From assembly GCF_030864355.1 (NCBI RefSeq), contig NC_083394.1, positions 1,054,001-1,118,000 of the forward strand: a stretch of 64,000 bases of DNA, in the 5' to 3' direction. Positions 13,109 through 23,898 of the stretch are shown here, one piece after another. Below the pieces are notes generated by a model, which was not told the origin of the DNA, did not search any database, and saw nothing but the letters and a program-made list of their open reading frames with translations. The position numbers were made by a program, and so were the translations under genes. Numbering within the stretch: the first letter of the stretch is position 1; each line of letters starts with the position of its first letter. The stretch comes from Cutaneotrichosporon cavernicola (lineage: Eukaryota; Basidiomycota; Tremellomycetes; Trichosporonales; Trichosporonaceae).

Positions 13109-14501
13109 TTATGATCCAAGCTTGGCCGCGACCAGTTCGTAGATGAGGAACATACACGCGGCGTTGGGCACAACCCGGAACATGTGAGCGGTAAGACCGC
13201 CGTACAAGCTGGCCGCGCCCTCCTCCTTGACGATGAGCTTGAGTGTCTGCAGCAAGCCAGTGTACTTGGGCTTGCCGTCGTGGGGCTGACGGAGACGCGT
13301 GCGGATAACCTCGTGGGGGTAGGTGATAAGCGAGGCGACGGCCTTGGCACCGCCAGACGCGCCAACGATGCTGCCCACGTAGGACAGGATGCCAGTCTTC
13401 TCGTCGTCGAGCGAGACGCTCTTCGACCGCCCGATGCGCTTCAACCGCTCATACAGCACCCACTGGATCACGCCCTCCGAGACGCCGAGGTAGCTGGCGG
13501 ACAGGCCGCGGTAGAAGCCGCGGACGCCGTCGGTGCGCAAAATGTTTTTTGTCTCGGCCCACGCGGATGGCGAGACATGCCTGCCGCCCGTCACTTCGCG
13601 CTTCTTCGCCGACAGCTGCAACCGTGTCTTGACCACCCAGATGGGGTTCGTTCCAGTCGAAGTCATGACTCCAGCAACCACCGCCGCGCCAAGGTGGATC
13701 AGCGGCGAGTCCTCGGCCGTCTGCCCTTCTTTTTCTGTGGGCGCGTTCGGGAAGTGCTTGGCGAGGAACGCCTTGGAGGTGGGGTAGAAGTAGAAATTGA
13801 TCGCGCTGGGGTCAGCTCACGGTCACAAAAGATAAGCTAGAACTCACCGGGCGGGAATGATGCCTCCCAAGCTTGGTCCCAGGCCCTTGTAGAGAGCGCG
13901 CCATCCTTCCTCGACCTGTATCCGCCTGATGTCAGTTCCATTCCAGAGGACAAGACCGGGCCCATGGGATTCCCTCAACTTACCGGATGAGGTAGAGGGT
14001 GTCAACAAACTGCCAAGCAAACCCGCGCTTCATTGCCGTTTCCTTGGCCGTCACAGTCGCCTCGTGACGCATGACGCTGGCCGCACCACTCGCAGCACCT
14101 TGGATGGAGGATCCTGGTTGCGGACCCCTGAACATGTCGGACTGGAGGCGGGTCTGGTGTCAGTCGAGCATTCTAAACATGTTGGCGGCCGAGGGAGGGC
14201 ATAGATCAAGTCGTGGTAAGAAAAGGGTGAGCCTCACCTTGACGACATCAAAGGGCGAGGTCACGATCGCACCGGCCATACCGCCAAGGCTAGAGTTAGC
14301 CCATCATAGCGTCTCCTTCTGATATTTCCCAACTCTCCCGACCACAACCGGCTCACACGACCACCTCCACCAAACTCACGATCCGGCCAACGAGTGCTGC
14401 CATCCTTGCAGCTGCTTGTTCGTCTGCGGCAGGTGCAGAGCCTTGCCCACACCCGCGCCGGGTGGTGATGACCCCGAGGGAGCTGGTGCAGACTCGTTCA
14501 T
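13109..14501 (-). CDS. RIM2: Mitochondrial pyrimidine-nucleotide carrier, RIM2-like (SLC25A33/36 group)
   Basis: Exons (minus) 14501-14380, 14289-14238, 14153-13984, 13925-13848 and 13805-13109 encode 372 residues. All three mitochondrial-carrier repeats are visible through their signature motifs: SPFDVVKTRLQ, NPIWVVKTRLQL and YPHEVIRTRLR. NPIWVVKTRLQL in repeat 2 and the long insertion after repeat-1 helix 1 are typical of the Rim2/PNC group, which exchanges pyrimidine (deoxy)nucleotides across the inner membrane for mitochondrial DNA and RNA synthesis. Six membrane helices are expected. The start at 14501 (MNESAPAPSG) is preferred; an in-frame ATG at 14570 would add 23 residues. Other carrier subfamilies are less likely. 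Confidence 0.9.
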
Positions 14502-14899
14502 TAGATATAGGCGGATGAGGTGGGGGAATGGGATGCGAGCGCGAGACCCGAGTTCGAGGTCACCGGTCACAGATCAGGGGATCGAGTGGAGTCGTTGAGA
14601 TGATAGTGAGGAGGTGACGACCCAAGTGAGACCCGAGTGAGGTTTAGTGCTGGTGGAATGCAAACAAAACGTTGAAAGATCTTTCAGTGTTGAATTTGCC
14701 GCCCGCCGTTGTATAACCTTCCTTTGACTGGATAATCTGCCAAATTCTGGCATGACGTACACGTGCGCCGAGCGTGAAAGTGACGTGGCATTTGCTCAAT
14801 CAACCTTGGAAGGTGGAGGTCGACGATTTCTGGCACACTTTGTTGTTGCCCAAGTCTGGCTCAATTTGGTGCTATCCACTCCAAAGGGCATGCGATAGC
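14502..14899. promoter_or_regulatory. Divergent promoter RIM2 / RPC25
   Basis: 398-bp head-to-head region. It is more AT-rich than the flanking exons. No repeat or ACGCGT box was seen. Confidence 0.45.
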
Positions 14900-16290
14900 A
14901 TGTTCAACCTCATTGCCATCAAGGTGGGGGTACGTCTGGACCGATACTGATACCAGGACACGGTGCCCGTCGCGCCAAAGGCGTTTGGTCTTGACCCTGC
15001 TCTCTGTATCCAGGATGCGTTGAACAAGAAGTGAGTAGACTCGAGCGGGGAAGTGAGTGGGGATTGAGTGGGGAGAGGGATGAGAGAGGGTAGGACGAAG
15101 TAGGAGCGGAGTAGTAGGAGGCAAGGAGGCTCACGACAGGTTCTCCAACAAGCTCATACCCGAACGCGGGCTAGGATTGAGCGTGTACGACATTCTGACC
15201 GCCGAGGACGGGCGCGTCACGTGGGGCAATGGACAGATGTTCTACAAGGGTGAGTTGGCGAACATGCGCTGGTATCATGCGCTGGTACACCGCTGTGGTG
15301 GGAGGTATAGGGTTAAGGGGGTTGAACTGCTTGGAACCGGCGACCAGTGCCGGCGCCTGAAGGGTAGTGGTGGGAGAGTGGCTACGGGAGAACGTGGTGA
15401 ACAATGAGGAAGAGAGAGAGATGATGAGAGGGAGGAAGAGAGGACGAATGAGAATAAGGAGGACGAAGCGGAGTGATGGCAGACCACGGTGCACGGGCGC
15501 GCCCCTGTCGACCACACGCGCCGGACGTTGTCATCTGTTAACGATACACTTGCCGCCTCTACACTCCTAACTCCATGTGGGTTCGGTTTGCTAACCCAAG
15601 TCTCGTTCCGCCTAATGCTGTTCGCACCCTTCGTTGGTGAGGTGATTGTTGGCAAGGTGTTGGCGTGCACACCAGAGTACATCCGCATCACCCTTGGCTT
15701 CTTCGAGGACATTTACGTCCCGCAGTCTCTGCTCCCACCGAACTCCATGTAGTGAGTACGCCGATGAGGAGAACGTGGGTGGACTGGTCGAGTCCCTTGT
15801 CACCCTCCTCCCTTTCAGGTCACCCCGGGTCCCAGCTCGACCTTCACTTGCTTTCAGCTAACACCAGCGACGAGAACGAACGCAGATTCTTCTGGTACAG
15901 CGGTGAAGAGCCGCTCGATGCCAAAGATCTTGCCAACACGCTCAAGTCTGGTATGTTGAGCTTCACATGTTGCCTTCGACGCTCACTCCAGAACGCTTCT
16001 ATTTTGACCCAGGAGAGCCGATCCGCTTTCGTGTCGACTCAATTGAGTGGCACGAACACGAACCAGGTCCGCCCGTAGACAGGACGCAACAGAACGAGGA
16101 GGAGGAGGAGAAAGACCCCAAAGAAAAAGCAGGTTATGTCATCCTCGCCGACGTGAGCGAACAGGGCCTCGGCCTGACAAACTGGTGGGACGAGGGAGGC
16201 GAGGAGGAGGAGTACGCCGACGAGAAGGAGTACGCCGATGAGGGAGAGTACGCCGATGAGGGGGAGTACGTCGACGAGGAGGCAGAGTAG
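14900..16290 (+). CDS. RPC25: RNA polymerase III subunit RPC25 (Rpb7/POLR3H-like) with acidic repeat tail
   Basis: Six exons (14900-14923, 14957-15030, 15140-15249, 15601-15751, 15868-15950, 15992-16290) encode 246 residues. The N-terminal half is the Rpb7-type RNP fold (MFNLIAIKDTVPVAPKAFG, DALNKKFSNKLIPERGLGLSVYD). The second half is the OB-fold region (LFAPFVGEVIVGKVLACTPE, LGFFEDIYVPQSLLP, FDPGEPIRFRV). Rpc25 pairs with Rpc17 as the Pol III stalk and helps initiation at tRNA and 5S genes. The usual family length is about 200-215; the excess is an acidic C-terminal tail with four 6-residue units (EYADEK, EYADEG, EYADEG, EYVDEE). The short first exon (24 nt) is supported by the conserved MF.L..IKD start. 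Its stop is 27 bp from that of PCD1. Confidence 0.94.
16210..16281 (+). repeat. 18-bp coding tandem repeat (EYADEx x4) in RPC25
   Basis: Four in-frame 18-bp units at 16210-16227, 16228-16245, 16246-16263 and 16264-16281, encoding a Glu-Tyr-Ala-Asp-Glu-x hexapeptide. The units differ at a few bases, so the array is not a perfect microsatellite. Confidence 0.9.
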
Positions 16291-16317
16291 CTGTACATGT
16301 ACATTATTTTCTAGAGA

Positions 16318-17581
16318 CTATTCGATACGCTGCCCGCTGGCACGCACGCCGGTCGCTGTGCGCCACTCCAGTCGCCGCTCACCCATGTCGGGCTCTGCCA
16401 GCGCGGCTGGGAGGCCCTGGACGACACGGTCGATCGACTCGGACCAGCTGGACTGGTCAGGTGCGTAATGTCCGTACTCTGGCTCGTTGTCGAAACCCAC
16501 CGCCGCCGCGCGGATGAGAACGTCGGACGTGAACCCGCGAATGGGTGTGTGGCGGGTACGGAAGCGCTAATGTCAGTATTCCAGCGAAAGCTTGCAGCTG
16601 CTGATAACCCACGTGCATCCTGTACGAGCCAGTCGAACCGGTGACATCCTCTAGTGACTGGAATCAGCCGCTGTGTAAAGAAGTGGCCAAGCTACCCACA
16701 TGAAACTCGGTTGGACCGGGCCACCAGTTCGTGTCGGTCAAGTTTAGGTTCTCAGCGAGCTCACCGTCGACGACGCCGGTGTGAATCGCCTTGAGAGGAT
16801 GGTCAAAAATGCACTCCACTTCCTCGGGGTTGGGCCGGAGTGTGGTCACAAGTGCAGGGTCTGAGATGAATGCGACGACAGCTATTGTCAGATGAGGGGA
16901 AAGTATCTCATTCGTGGGACGCACGCGTGACGACAATGTGGTTCTTCAGGTGTGCGTTCATGGGGAGTACAGTGAGTACGGGTTCAAGCATAGTCAGGAC
17001 GTGAACATGAGGGCTCGTTAGGGGCAAGCCTGCCTCTTCGAAGGCCTCGCGGCGCTGATGTAAGCTTGGCAAGACTTGTCAGCTCACGGCGGTGAATACG
17101 GGCGACGGATCGTCTTCGTCCACCTTTCCTCCAGGGAGCGCCTAGGGTCAGTTTGCGGTGATCCGCCTGAACTCGCTGTCTGCCCGGGATTCCTCCTCAA
17201 GTGTTTCGCACGGGTGGTGAGGAGAACTCGCAGGTCCTCTGTACCTTCCGGTTGGTACACAGCAATGAGCACCGCCGCACGGCGCGCCTGCCCGACTCTG
17301 CCATCAGCTAACCTTCTCTCGAAGTTGACGTACTCGGGCTGTTCGTCGGGTGTGTGCGCGGCAAAGTTCTCGACGCATGTGCGGCTATTGGCACTCAGGT
17401 GGGTGAGCGCGTCCGCCGGGGGAAGACCGATCGGCCACTCCCTTGGCATAGAGGCGTCGACAACGAACGCCGCCAGGTCTGTCGGGAGAGCGGTGCGCTT
17501 CAGCGGTGCCAGGGTTGGTGTGGCGACGCCGCTGGACGCGCCGCTGGCCAGGTCCTCAGTCGCGGAGATAGGTGGGACCAT
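16318..17581 (-). CDS. PCD1: Peroxisomal-type CoA diphosphatase (Nudix hydrolase), PCD1-like
   Basis: Exons (minus) 17581-17177, 17141-17088, 17054-16925, 16881-16700, 16657-16613 and 16566-16318 encode 354 residues. The Nudix box reads GGKVDEDDPSPVFTARREAF followed by EEAG, with the same internal spacing as NUDT7/NUDT8 CoA pyrophosphatases; upstream LLTTRAKHLRRNPGQTALP is the family's second signature. These enzymes cleave CoA to phosphopantetheine and 3',5'-ADP. No clear SKL-type peroxisome signal ends the protein (it ends GQRIE), so location is open. Intron 1 must use a GC donor: the genomic frame through gcgagt runs on without the Nudix glycines, and removing gcgagt...ctag restores them. 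Confidence 0.9.
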
Positions 17582-17996
17582 GGTTGTAGCCGGTGACTAC
17601 CGGGTGGAGGGTTGGTGGAGCTGGAGGACACGCCCTCAGATTGGGTCACAGAAGTTATGGACGAATTCAAGAGCAGACCTAGGACGTGATGTCGGATAAG
17701 AGCACAAAAACAGCGACAGAGTACAAAGCGCCGACGGGAAAAGGCAAGAGCTGGTCGATGAGAGATGTTGAGAAATCAAGTAGAAATCGGGCTCTCGTCC
17801 GCCTATACCGCCCACTTCCGGATGTCAGACCTCCACATACCGGGCATTTGGACCAAATATAGAAACATGTGGGTAAGCTAATCAGAAATACATCCGCTAA
17901 TGGCTGCCGACCTCACCTCCACCTTGGACCTCGGACTTGGACGTTGATGGTCCGCTCCCACCTTCCTCCTTCCTCCTCATCACTCACTCGCCCAAA
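17582..17996. promoter_or_regulatory. Divergent promoter PCD1 / Ca3427-like gene
   Basis: 415-bp head-to-head region. A CT-rich leader precedes the ATG at 17997. No other element recognised. Confidence 0.4.
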
Positions 17997-19113
17997 ATGT
18001 CCACTCCAAGGCTCCTCCGTGTTGGCTGGCACCGCGAGCACTTCCTCTCGCCTCTTCTCCAGCTCGTCGCTGAGGACGCGGGCAAGTCGCTCCAGCTCGT
18101 CGAGTGCCCTGGCGGCACAGGCGACATGCAGGTCAAGCTCAAGAACGGAGAGATTGACGTGTGCATTGGTACGTGCGATCAGGATGCGCGCCCCGGCTTT
18201 GAGAGAGACGTAGCGGACTGTCCTCCTTGCTCGCTTCTCTACCTGCTTTATATTGCTCACACCAGCCCTCACCGACGCCCTCATTGCAGGCCTCGCGAAC
18301 GGCAAGACCGACTACAAGCTCGTGGGTCGTTACATCTCGTCGTCGCTGCGCTGGGCGATCACTACTGGCAAGGACAGCAAGTACACCGAGGTGGACCAGC
18401 TTAAGGGCACGACGTTTGGTATCTCGCGCCTAGGATCGTGCGTCCGCTTAAGCGATCCCAAGTAACTGACGGCAGCGGGTCGCAGGTCATGGCATCGGTG
18501 CTTAGCCTGCAACAGGGCTGGGGCCCAGATGAACAGCCCAAGTTCCAAGTGAACGGGCAGTTCAAGCCTCTGCGTGACTCAGTGAACGCTGGTGACAGTG
18601 AGCTCTGATGCTCGTCGGTTGCTGACAGCAGCGTCCGTGTTTCTATGGGAGTGGTTCACGACCAAGCCGTACGTCGACTCGGGAGAGGTGCGCTTCATCG
18701 GTTCCGTGTACAGTGAGTTGGCATGGTGCAGTTAGTCCAAACTGACACTAGCCCCGTGGCCGTGCTGGTCGATCGCGGCTGCTCCCGCAGCGAACAAGGA
18801 GGCCGTGAAGACGTTCCTCTCCAAGCTGCAGCCCCACGTCATCGATTTCGACTCGGAGGCTAGCCGTGCCGGGCCTGCCATCGACTTTGTCGAGAAGACG
18901 TTTGGGCAGCAACGCACGGACGTTGAGGAGTGGCTGAAGACGGTCAAGTGGGAACACCGGCTGGCCGAAGTCAGCGAGGCCGTCGTGCGCAAGACGCTCG
19001 GCGTTCTCCAGGAGGCGGGTGTCGTGCCGAAGGAGGGACAGCAGTGGGACATGGCGACATTCGTTGACACGGACGTCGCTAAGATCGTCGAGTCCGCTGA
19101 CCAGATTAACTAG
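17997..19113 (+). CDS. Ca3427-like protein with type-2 periplasmic-binding fold
   Basis: Exons 17997-18168, 18266-18437, 18476-18597, 18632-18712 and 18752-19113 encode 302 residues. The sequence (RVGWHREHFLSPL ... ECPGGTGDMQVKLKNGEIDV ... GISRLGSGSQVMASV ... FLWEWFTTKPYV ... TPWPCWSIAA) matches the fungal Ca3427-like group of cytosolic proteins with a PBP2 fold, structurally related to Thi5-type HMP-phosphate synthases and bacterial substrate-binding proteins. There is no signal peptide and no transporter neighbour. The substrate is unknown. The PGGTGDM and GSGSQVM loops are where a ligand would sit in this fold (inference). The Thi5 active-site CCCFC motif is absent, so it is not a thiamine-precursor synthase. 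Confidence 0.82.
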
Positions 19114-20026
19114 ATGCATCAGGATATACATGTTACAAGGCCCAGGCTAACGTTGTGGCGCTCAACCAACTTCCATCTCCTGTGTGGCACTCACGAGCCT
19201 CTTCCTGTCGCCTAGAGGCACGCGACTGGAACTTGGCAGGCACTGTGGCCGAATTCTGTCAGAAGTTCAGACGTCACACTGCCGTCAGCTGGAGTCATGT
19301 GAGGGTGAAGTTCTAAGCCGCGTCGACCAAGACTGTTGATAAAGACAATATGTGTGCGAGGGTACCTGTCCCGGATGAGCAATTAAGCGGAGCTTGATAG
19401 GGACAGATCGGCGACTGTACCGTGTGTAACTAAATGGTATAACAGAACACATCTGCCACTTCACTGTACAGTCTGTTCCTCTTAGGTTTCTTTTGCTTGG
19501 CACACTCTCAGTCTGGTGTATAACCTGAACCCTCCCCACAATGTCTCCAGCCTACTGATCTCCATCTTGGTAACCTGTCCGTCTGAGTCCACGCATCTAC
19601 TTTGCGTCATCTCACACGGTGAATGCGTTGGGCGGGAGATGCTTGGCAAGATCTTAGAGGCAGCGATTGCGCCGACAGCCTGTCAGTGTACAGACGTGGT
19701 TGAGGTCGATGAGGCGGTTGACACAGGCATGCTCCATAAGTATGCTTGGGCCAGGCAGTAGACATTTTGACGCTGGCGGTGGAGGATGCCCAGGTCCAGT
19801 TGAGATTGAATTGAAGCAGGCTTTCCAATGGGAGCAAAACAAGCTTAAGCCTGCGGCACTGCGCGGAATCCGTTGTGTGCGGGAACGAACCTCGATCTTG
19901 TGACCATGGGGCATCAGCATCCTCTCGCTTCCCACGAGGACCTTCGGACATGCCCTCTGAGACATATAACTAGCCGTTATGTACCTTGCCCACTCCTCAA
20001 CTCTTCCAACATTCTTCAAGATCATA
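19114..20026. other. 913-bp gap upstream of the first Stig1-like gene
   Basis: No convincing gene. A TATA-like element (catataac) lies at about 19963-19970, roughly 60 bp before the ATG at 20027. The rest is unremarkable. Confidence 0.45.
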
Positions 20027-20795
20027 ATGCTGCTCTCCAGCCTGATCCTCCTCACGACCACTCTCAGTGAGCATCCCACCCGATTCAGCGTTCCAGTCTA
20101 GTCACAACTGACGATGATAGTCGGAGGGGCTTGGGCTACAGCCCTCCCACAGACACAGGGAACCTGCGATGCGGGCTACACGGACTGCCCAAACTACGGT
20201 TGTGCGGACTTGCAGAGCAGCCCTTGGAACTGTGGCACGTGTGGGCACTTCTGCGGTCCCTGGCATGGCCAGAACGGATTCTATTGCCAGCTGGGCAAGT
20301 GCGTCTGTATCATTTCGAGCAATACGGCATGCGGTCAAGCCTGCTATGACCTCCAGACGGACGTGGATAACTGCGGCTCCTGCGGTCACAAGGTACGTTG
20401 AGCCCTCCGAATGCGCCTGATACAGTGTGCCGCTGGCCAAGAATGCCACAATGGCAAGTGCATCACTTGCGGCAACGGCCAGTACTTCTGCAACGGTCTG
20501 TGTACGAACCCCGACAACGACAACCAGAATTGCGGCGGCTGTGGGAATGTCGTGAGTGTCAGAGCCTGAGGAAACTGATGCAGTGCCAAACGGGGTCGAA
20601 CTGCGCCAACGGCTCGTGCCAAAACAACAGCGGCTGTGGATCGGGACAGGCGCGCTGCGGGACTGACTGCATCAATACGAATAATGACAACCGTCACTGT
20701 GGCGCGTGCAACGCCCAAGTGAGTTACGGCTATTCGTGGAGGCTAACGAACAGTGCGCCGTAGGCAAAAACTGTGTCAACGGCCAATGCCGCTGA
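20027..20795 (+). CDS. Secreted cysteine-rich Stig1-like repeat protein 1
   Basis: Exons 20027-20066, 20121-20392, 20426-20551, 20584-20718 and 20754-20795 encode 204 residues. The N-terminus MLLSSLILLTTTLSIGGAWA is a signal peptide, split by intron 1. The rest is a chain of Stig1-type modules of about 40-45 residues with the pattern C-x2-G-x2-C-x-NG-x-C ... C-x3-C ... DN-x-x-CG-x-C. Introns 2, 3 and 4 are all phase 0 and sit immediately before the Cys that opens a module (TGT or TGC as first codon), so each internal exon is one repeat unit. No GPI signal or membrane segment follows, so the product is probably secreted. Stig1 domains are known in plants and occur in fungi; the fungal role is not established. 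A paralogue lies 1.9 kb downstream. Confidence 0.82.
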
Positions 20796-20977
20796 GCAAG
20801 CGCTCCGTGCCACAGAGAACCCCTACTCGCTAAATTCCGTTGGATGGACAGTCAATAATAACGTAGACGCGGAAATCAGAAATCATGCAAATTGTGAAGT
20901 CAAGCTGAGCGTGGGATCCTCGTTCTTACTGTCTGTGGCACATTACATGTACATCAGCTTCAGCTGCTCTCTGCTCT

Positions 20978-21557
20978 CTAGACGCTGGGGAGGTCGATAA
21001 TCATCTCAGCGTGCGATACACTCTCCTCGCCAGGCTGGTTGGCCTTGAGGACTTTGTACGCGCCGGCGCCCGCGATCCCGGCCAGTTCTCCTGTCCCCGA
21101 CCCGTCGACGATACGCCAGCGCGCGTCGATCGTCCCATCAGGCTGGCACGTGCCCTCGTCGTGCGCGGCGAACCCGCCCGGCTTCCCAAGCACTGAGCCG
21201 GAAAAGTTCATGAACCCGGCAAAGTTGGTGCGCGTCGGGTCCGTTTGTGAGTGCAGGCTGCGGTCAGCGCTGCCACTCACAGACCCACATGATGTAGGAC
21301 AAGCTCGCCCAGCCCTCCATGCCGCCCCCACTGAAATGACGTGATGTCTCAACGACTCCAGTTGACGCGGCCTGAAACGAGGCTGGGAGCGACGCCTGCC
21401 GCTTGCTCGGAGTGTAGTCTGCGCCAGACGGGGTGAAGGGCGCAGTCACTGCTGTTAGATGGGGGTGGATGAGGAGAGTACCTTTTTGCCCGTTGCGAGG
21501 CGCACGCGACGTGGAGAAGGATGATGGGGACGTGGCCCAGTCGAGGCTGGTACTCAT
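20978..21557 (-). CDS. DUF3224-like beta-barrel protein
   Basis: Exons (minus) 21557-21482, 21451-21289 and 21257-20978 encode 172 residues. The C-terminal half (FAGFMNFSGSVLGKPGGFAA ... DARWRIVDGSGTGELAGI ... GAGAYK) matches the DUF3224 pattern, common in actinobacteria and also seen in fungi, predicted to form an allene-oxide-cyclase-like barrel; no reaction is established. The first ~80 residues include MEGWASLSYII, which fits the family's preceding strand. The last intron (31 nt, gtgggt donor) was chosen because the nearer gtgagt donor would leave a 23-nt intron and the wrong frame. An upstream in-frame ATG exists; MSTSLDW is preferred. The gene sits between the two Stig1-like genes, head-to-head with the second. 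Confidence 0.68.
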
Positions 21558-22654
21558 TGCTGATGGAAGGTGGATGGGGAGTTGCCAGTAGTGGCTAGCT
21601 GATTGTGATGACGGTGACTCCCGATGACGGCGACTCCAGATGAGCGGGCGGTCGATCTGCTTGAATGCTGGCCCCACTCCATGCCCCACGGGGTGTCAGT
21701 TTCAATGGCGTGCCTACCTCTAGCCCGCCCGCCTATACGCAAAAGCAACAGAACACAGTGTTGCTACGTTGCTATGCATCACCCACATGCGCCCAGACCC
21801 AACATGTGGGCGCCCATGATGCTAGTGACGCAGTAACTTGGCTTGGTGAGTCTGTAAATTGCACATTGTAGAAGGGTTGGGTGCATATTGGAACAGACGT
21901 GGAATGGTGTCGCGGATAGACAGTATTCACCGGTAGTCGGTTTGCTTGGGACCGGCGGGAGGTTGATATAGTTTCAATGTAGCCATATTGACTTGGTAAC
22001 AAGTCACTTGCACATGGCACATTCTGTTTCTCATGCGTAAATTTGAGTGGTGTCGGTGGGGAGCAAACGACATGCAGATAGTCAGCGGAGTCACGAAGAA
22101 ACTCTCGCACCAAAGAACCAGGTGGCAGTCGCCCCCGAAATAAGTTTAACCCTTGTTCTGTTGCAGGTACACATCCCGCTGAGTCTTCACGTTCAGCTCT
22201 GTGAGTATCGTTGACTACTACTGGGCCAAGCACTCTTGCCAATGTACCTCCAGCACATGTAGGTACCGGCAAACTACGATAGAATGCACGTTTTTTCCAT
22301 CGGATACGTAGTTGTCTGGCTCCCCGCTGTCTGGCTTACCGTCGGCCCACTTGTGAACGTGCCAGGTTTGTGTCCTTGTATGGTCTGTTATAGCTTCCAG
22401 TGTCCCGAGTACAGCCCTCGCGGCTGTACCCCGACACCTTGGGAGTCACGTCGCGACATGTACCTCAGCACGGACCGCGTCCTGCGTCGTTCATGACACA
22501 TAAATCTGTCACCCGTGGTCTAGTTCCTCCACGTACGAATCGTCCAGTTACTCCTCAGACCTCTCAAGCTCTTAAGATCCTCTTCTGCCTGTCTCAAGCA
22601 CTCTTCTAACTGTAAGAGCTTCGTCTACAACACACTGATCCCAGCAACCACTAC
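21558..22654. promoter_or_regulatory. 1.1-kb divergent region between DUF3224-like and Stig1-like 2
   Basis: No gene seen. More AT-rich than flanking exons. It presumably holds both promoters. No repeats. Confidence 0.4.
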
Positions 22655-23679
22655 ATGTCCAACATGATCTTCATTCAACTCATCCTAGCATTCGGCTTCC
22701 CTCTGGCGATTGCTACAGTCATCCCGCCCGTCCAATCTGGTGGGGTAGATTCCAACACAGGGGTGCGGCTGCAGATTTGCCACGACATCCAGAATAACAT
22801 CTGGCACTGCGGCCAGTGCAACAGTTCCTGCATTGGCCAGGTAAGCTCGTGCACAAACGGGATGTGTATGTGCAAGTGGAACAATCAACCTGCGTGCGGT
22901 GGCTATTGGTGCCCCTACTTTGAGGAGGACCAGAACAACTGTGGCGAGTGCAACAAGAAGGTGAGAGTGGTCAAGTGGCATCTGACCCCAGTGTGGAGAC
23001 ACGGAGACCTGTATTAATGGTCACTGTTCCGCCTGCCCGAAGTCGCACACTGCCTGCCGCGGTGAGAATCCCTACTTCTTTCCCTACATGTGCAAGGACC
23101 TGCAGACAGACCCAGACAACTGCGGCCAGTGCCAGTGGCGTGTGAGTTTATTTCGATGCCGAGCGGTTGCTGATGTAGTGCGGCGGGAGCTGCATTGATG
23201 GCAAGTGTACCTGTCCTCCTGGCTTGACCAAGTGTGGATGGGAATTCTTTGAAAGCTGTGTCGACCTCAATTCCGACTCCAATAACTGCGGGGCCTGCCA
23301 CAACTTCGTGAGTGTGAGATGTTCCTCGCTCACTTGAGTGCCCTTTCCCTGAGAGGGTGTGCCGCAATGGGAAGTGTATGCCATGCGATGGCGGCCAGAA
23401 GTTTTGCAACGGCAAGTGCGTCAACATCTCGAACGATAACGATAACTGCCGTTACTGTGGCCGCTCAGTGAGTCTTGGCTTACCCCGCTGACAAAGTGCT
23501 CCGAAGGAACCAACTGCGTTGATGCCGAGTGCGTGGGTGGCCCCAGCGGATGCCCAGTTGGCCAGATCAGTTGCAGCCCGGACGGTTGCATCAACGCGAC
23601 CAACGACAACCGGCACTGCGGCAACTGTGGCGTACGGTGCAAAGTTGGCCAGAACTGCGTCCGTGGCAACTGCACGTGA
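22655..23679 (+). CDS. Secreted cysteine-rich Stig1-like repeat protein 2
   Basis: Exons 22655-22960, 22992-23141, 23179-23307, 23354-23467 and 23497-23679 encode 293 residues. A hydrophobic signal peptide (MSNMIFIQLILAFGFPLAIA) starts the protein. Four to five Stig1-type modules follow, again cut by phase-0 introns just before a module's opening Cys (CGD, CGG, CSE). The exception is exon 4, where the only in-frame acceptor is ctgag and the module starts RVCRNGKC, shortened at its first Cys. The final exon holds two modules fused without an intron. Motifs include CTNGMC, CINGHC, CIDGKC, CRNGKC and DNDNC or DNRHC before CGxC. The same architecture as the gene at 20027 shows they are paralogues. 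Confidence 0.78.
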
Positions 23680-23898
23680 ACGCAAACAAGATTGCTGAAA
23701 TATTGTGGACACGGAAGGGACATTTCGATAGCCTATGCAAGAAAAATTCCATTAAGTCATACGAGTTTCCTTCACAATACCGTGAACTCGGATCAACTCT
23801 ACGCCACATAATGTTCACCATCACGCCAATCCATTTCACCACCCTCTCCCATGTGCAAAAAGCAACTCTGCACTCGCAATCTCTCGCGAACAGATGTC

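Noticed and set aside
17054..17260. Frameshifted pseudogene interpretation of the Nudix gene
   Set aside because: Removing a GC-AG intron and a normal 33-nt intron restores a perfect NUDT7/8-spaced motif and an open frame to the end, so the gene looks intact.
17997..19113. Thi5-type pyrimidine (HMP-P) synthase
   Set aside because: It shares the fold class but lacks the CCCFC iron-binding motif and the conserved His residues expected there; the Ca3427-like group fits better.
20027..23679. Calling the Cys-rich proteins toxins or virulence effectors
   Set aside because: Only a signal peptide and Stig1-type modules are visible; nothing in the sequence supports a toxic activity.
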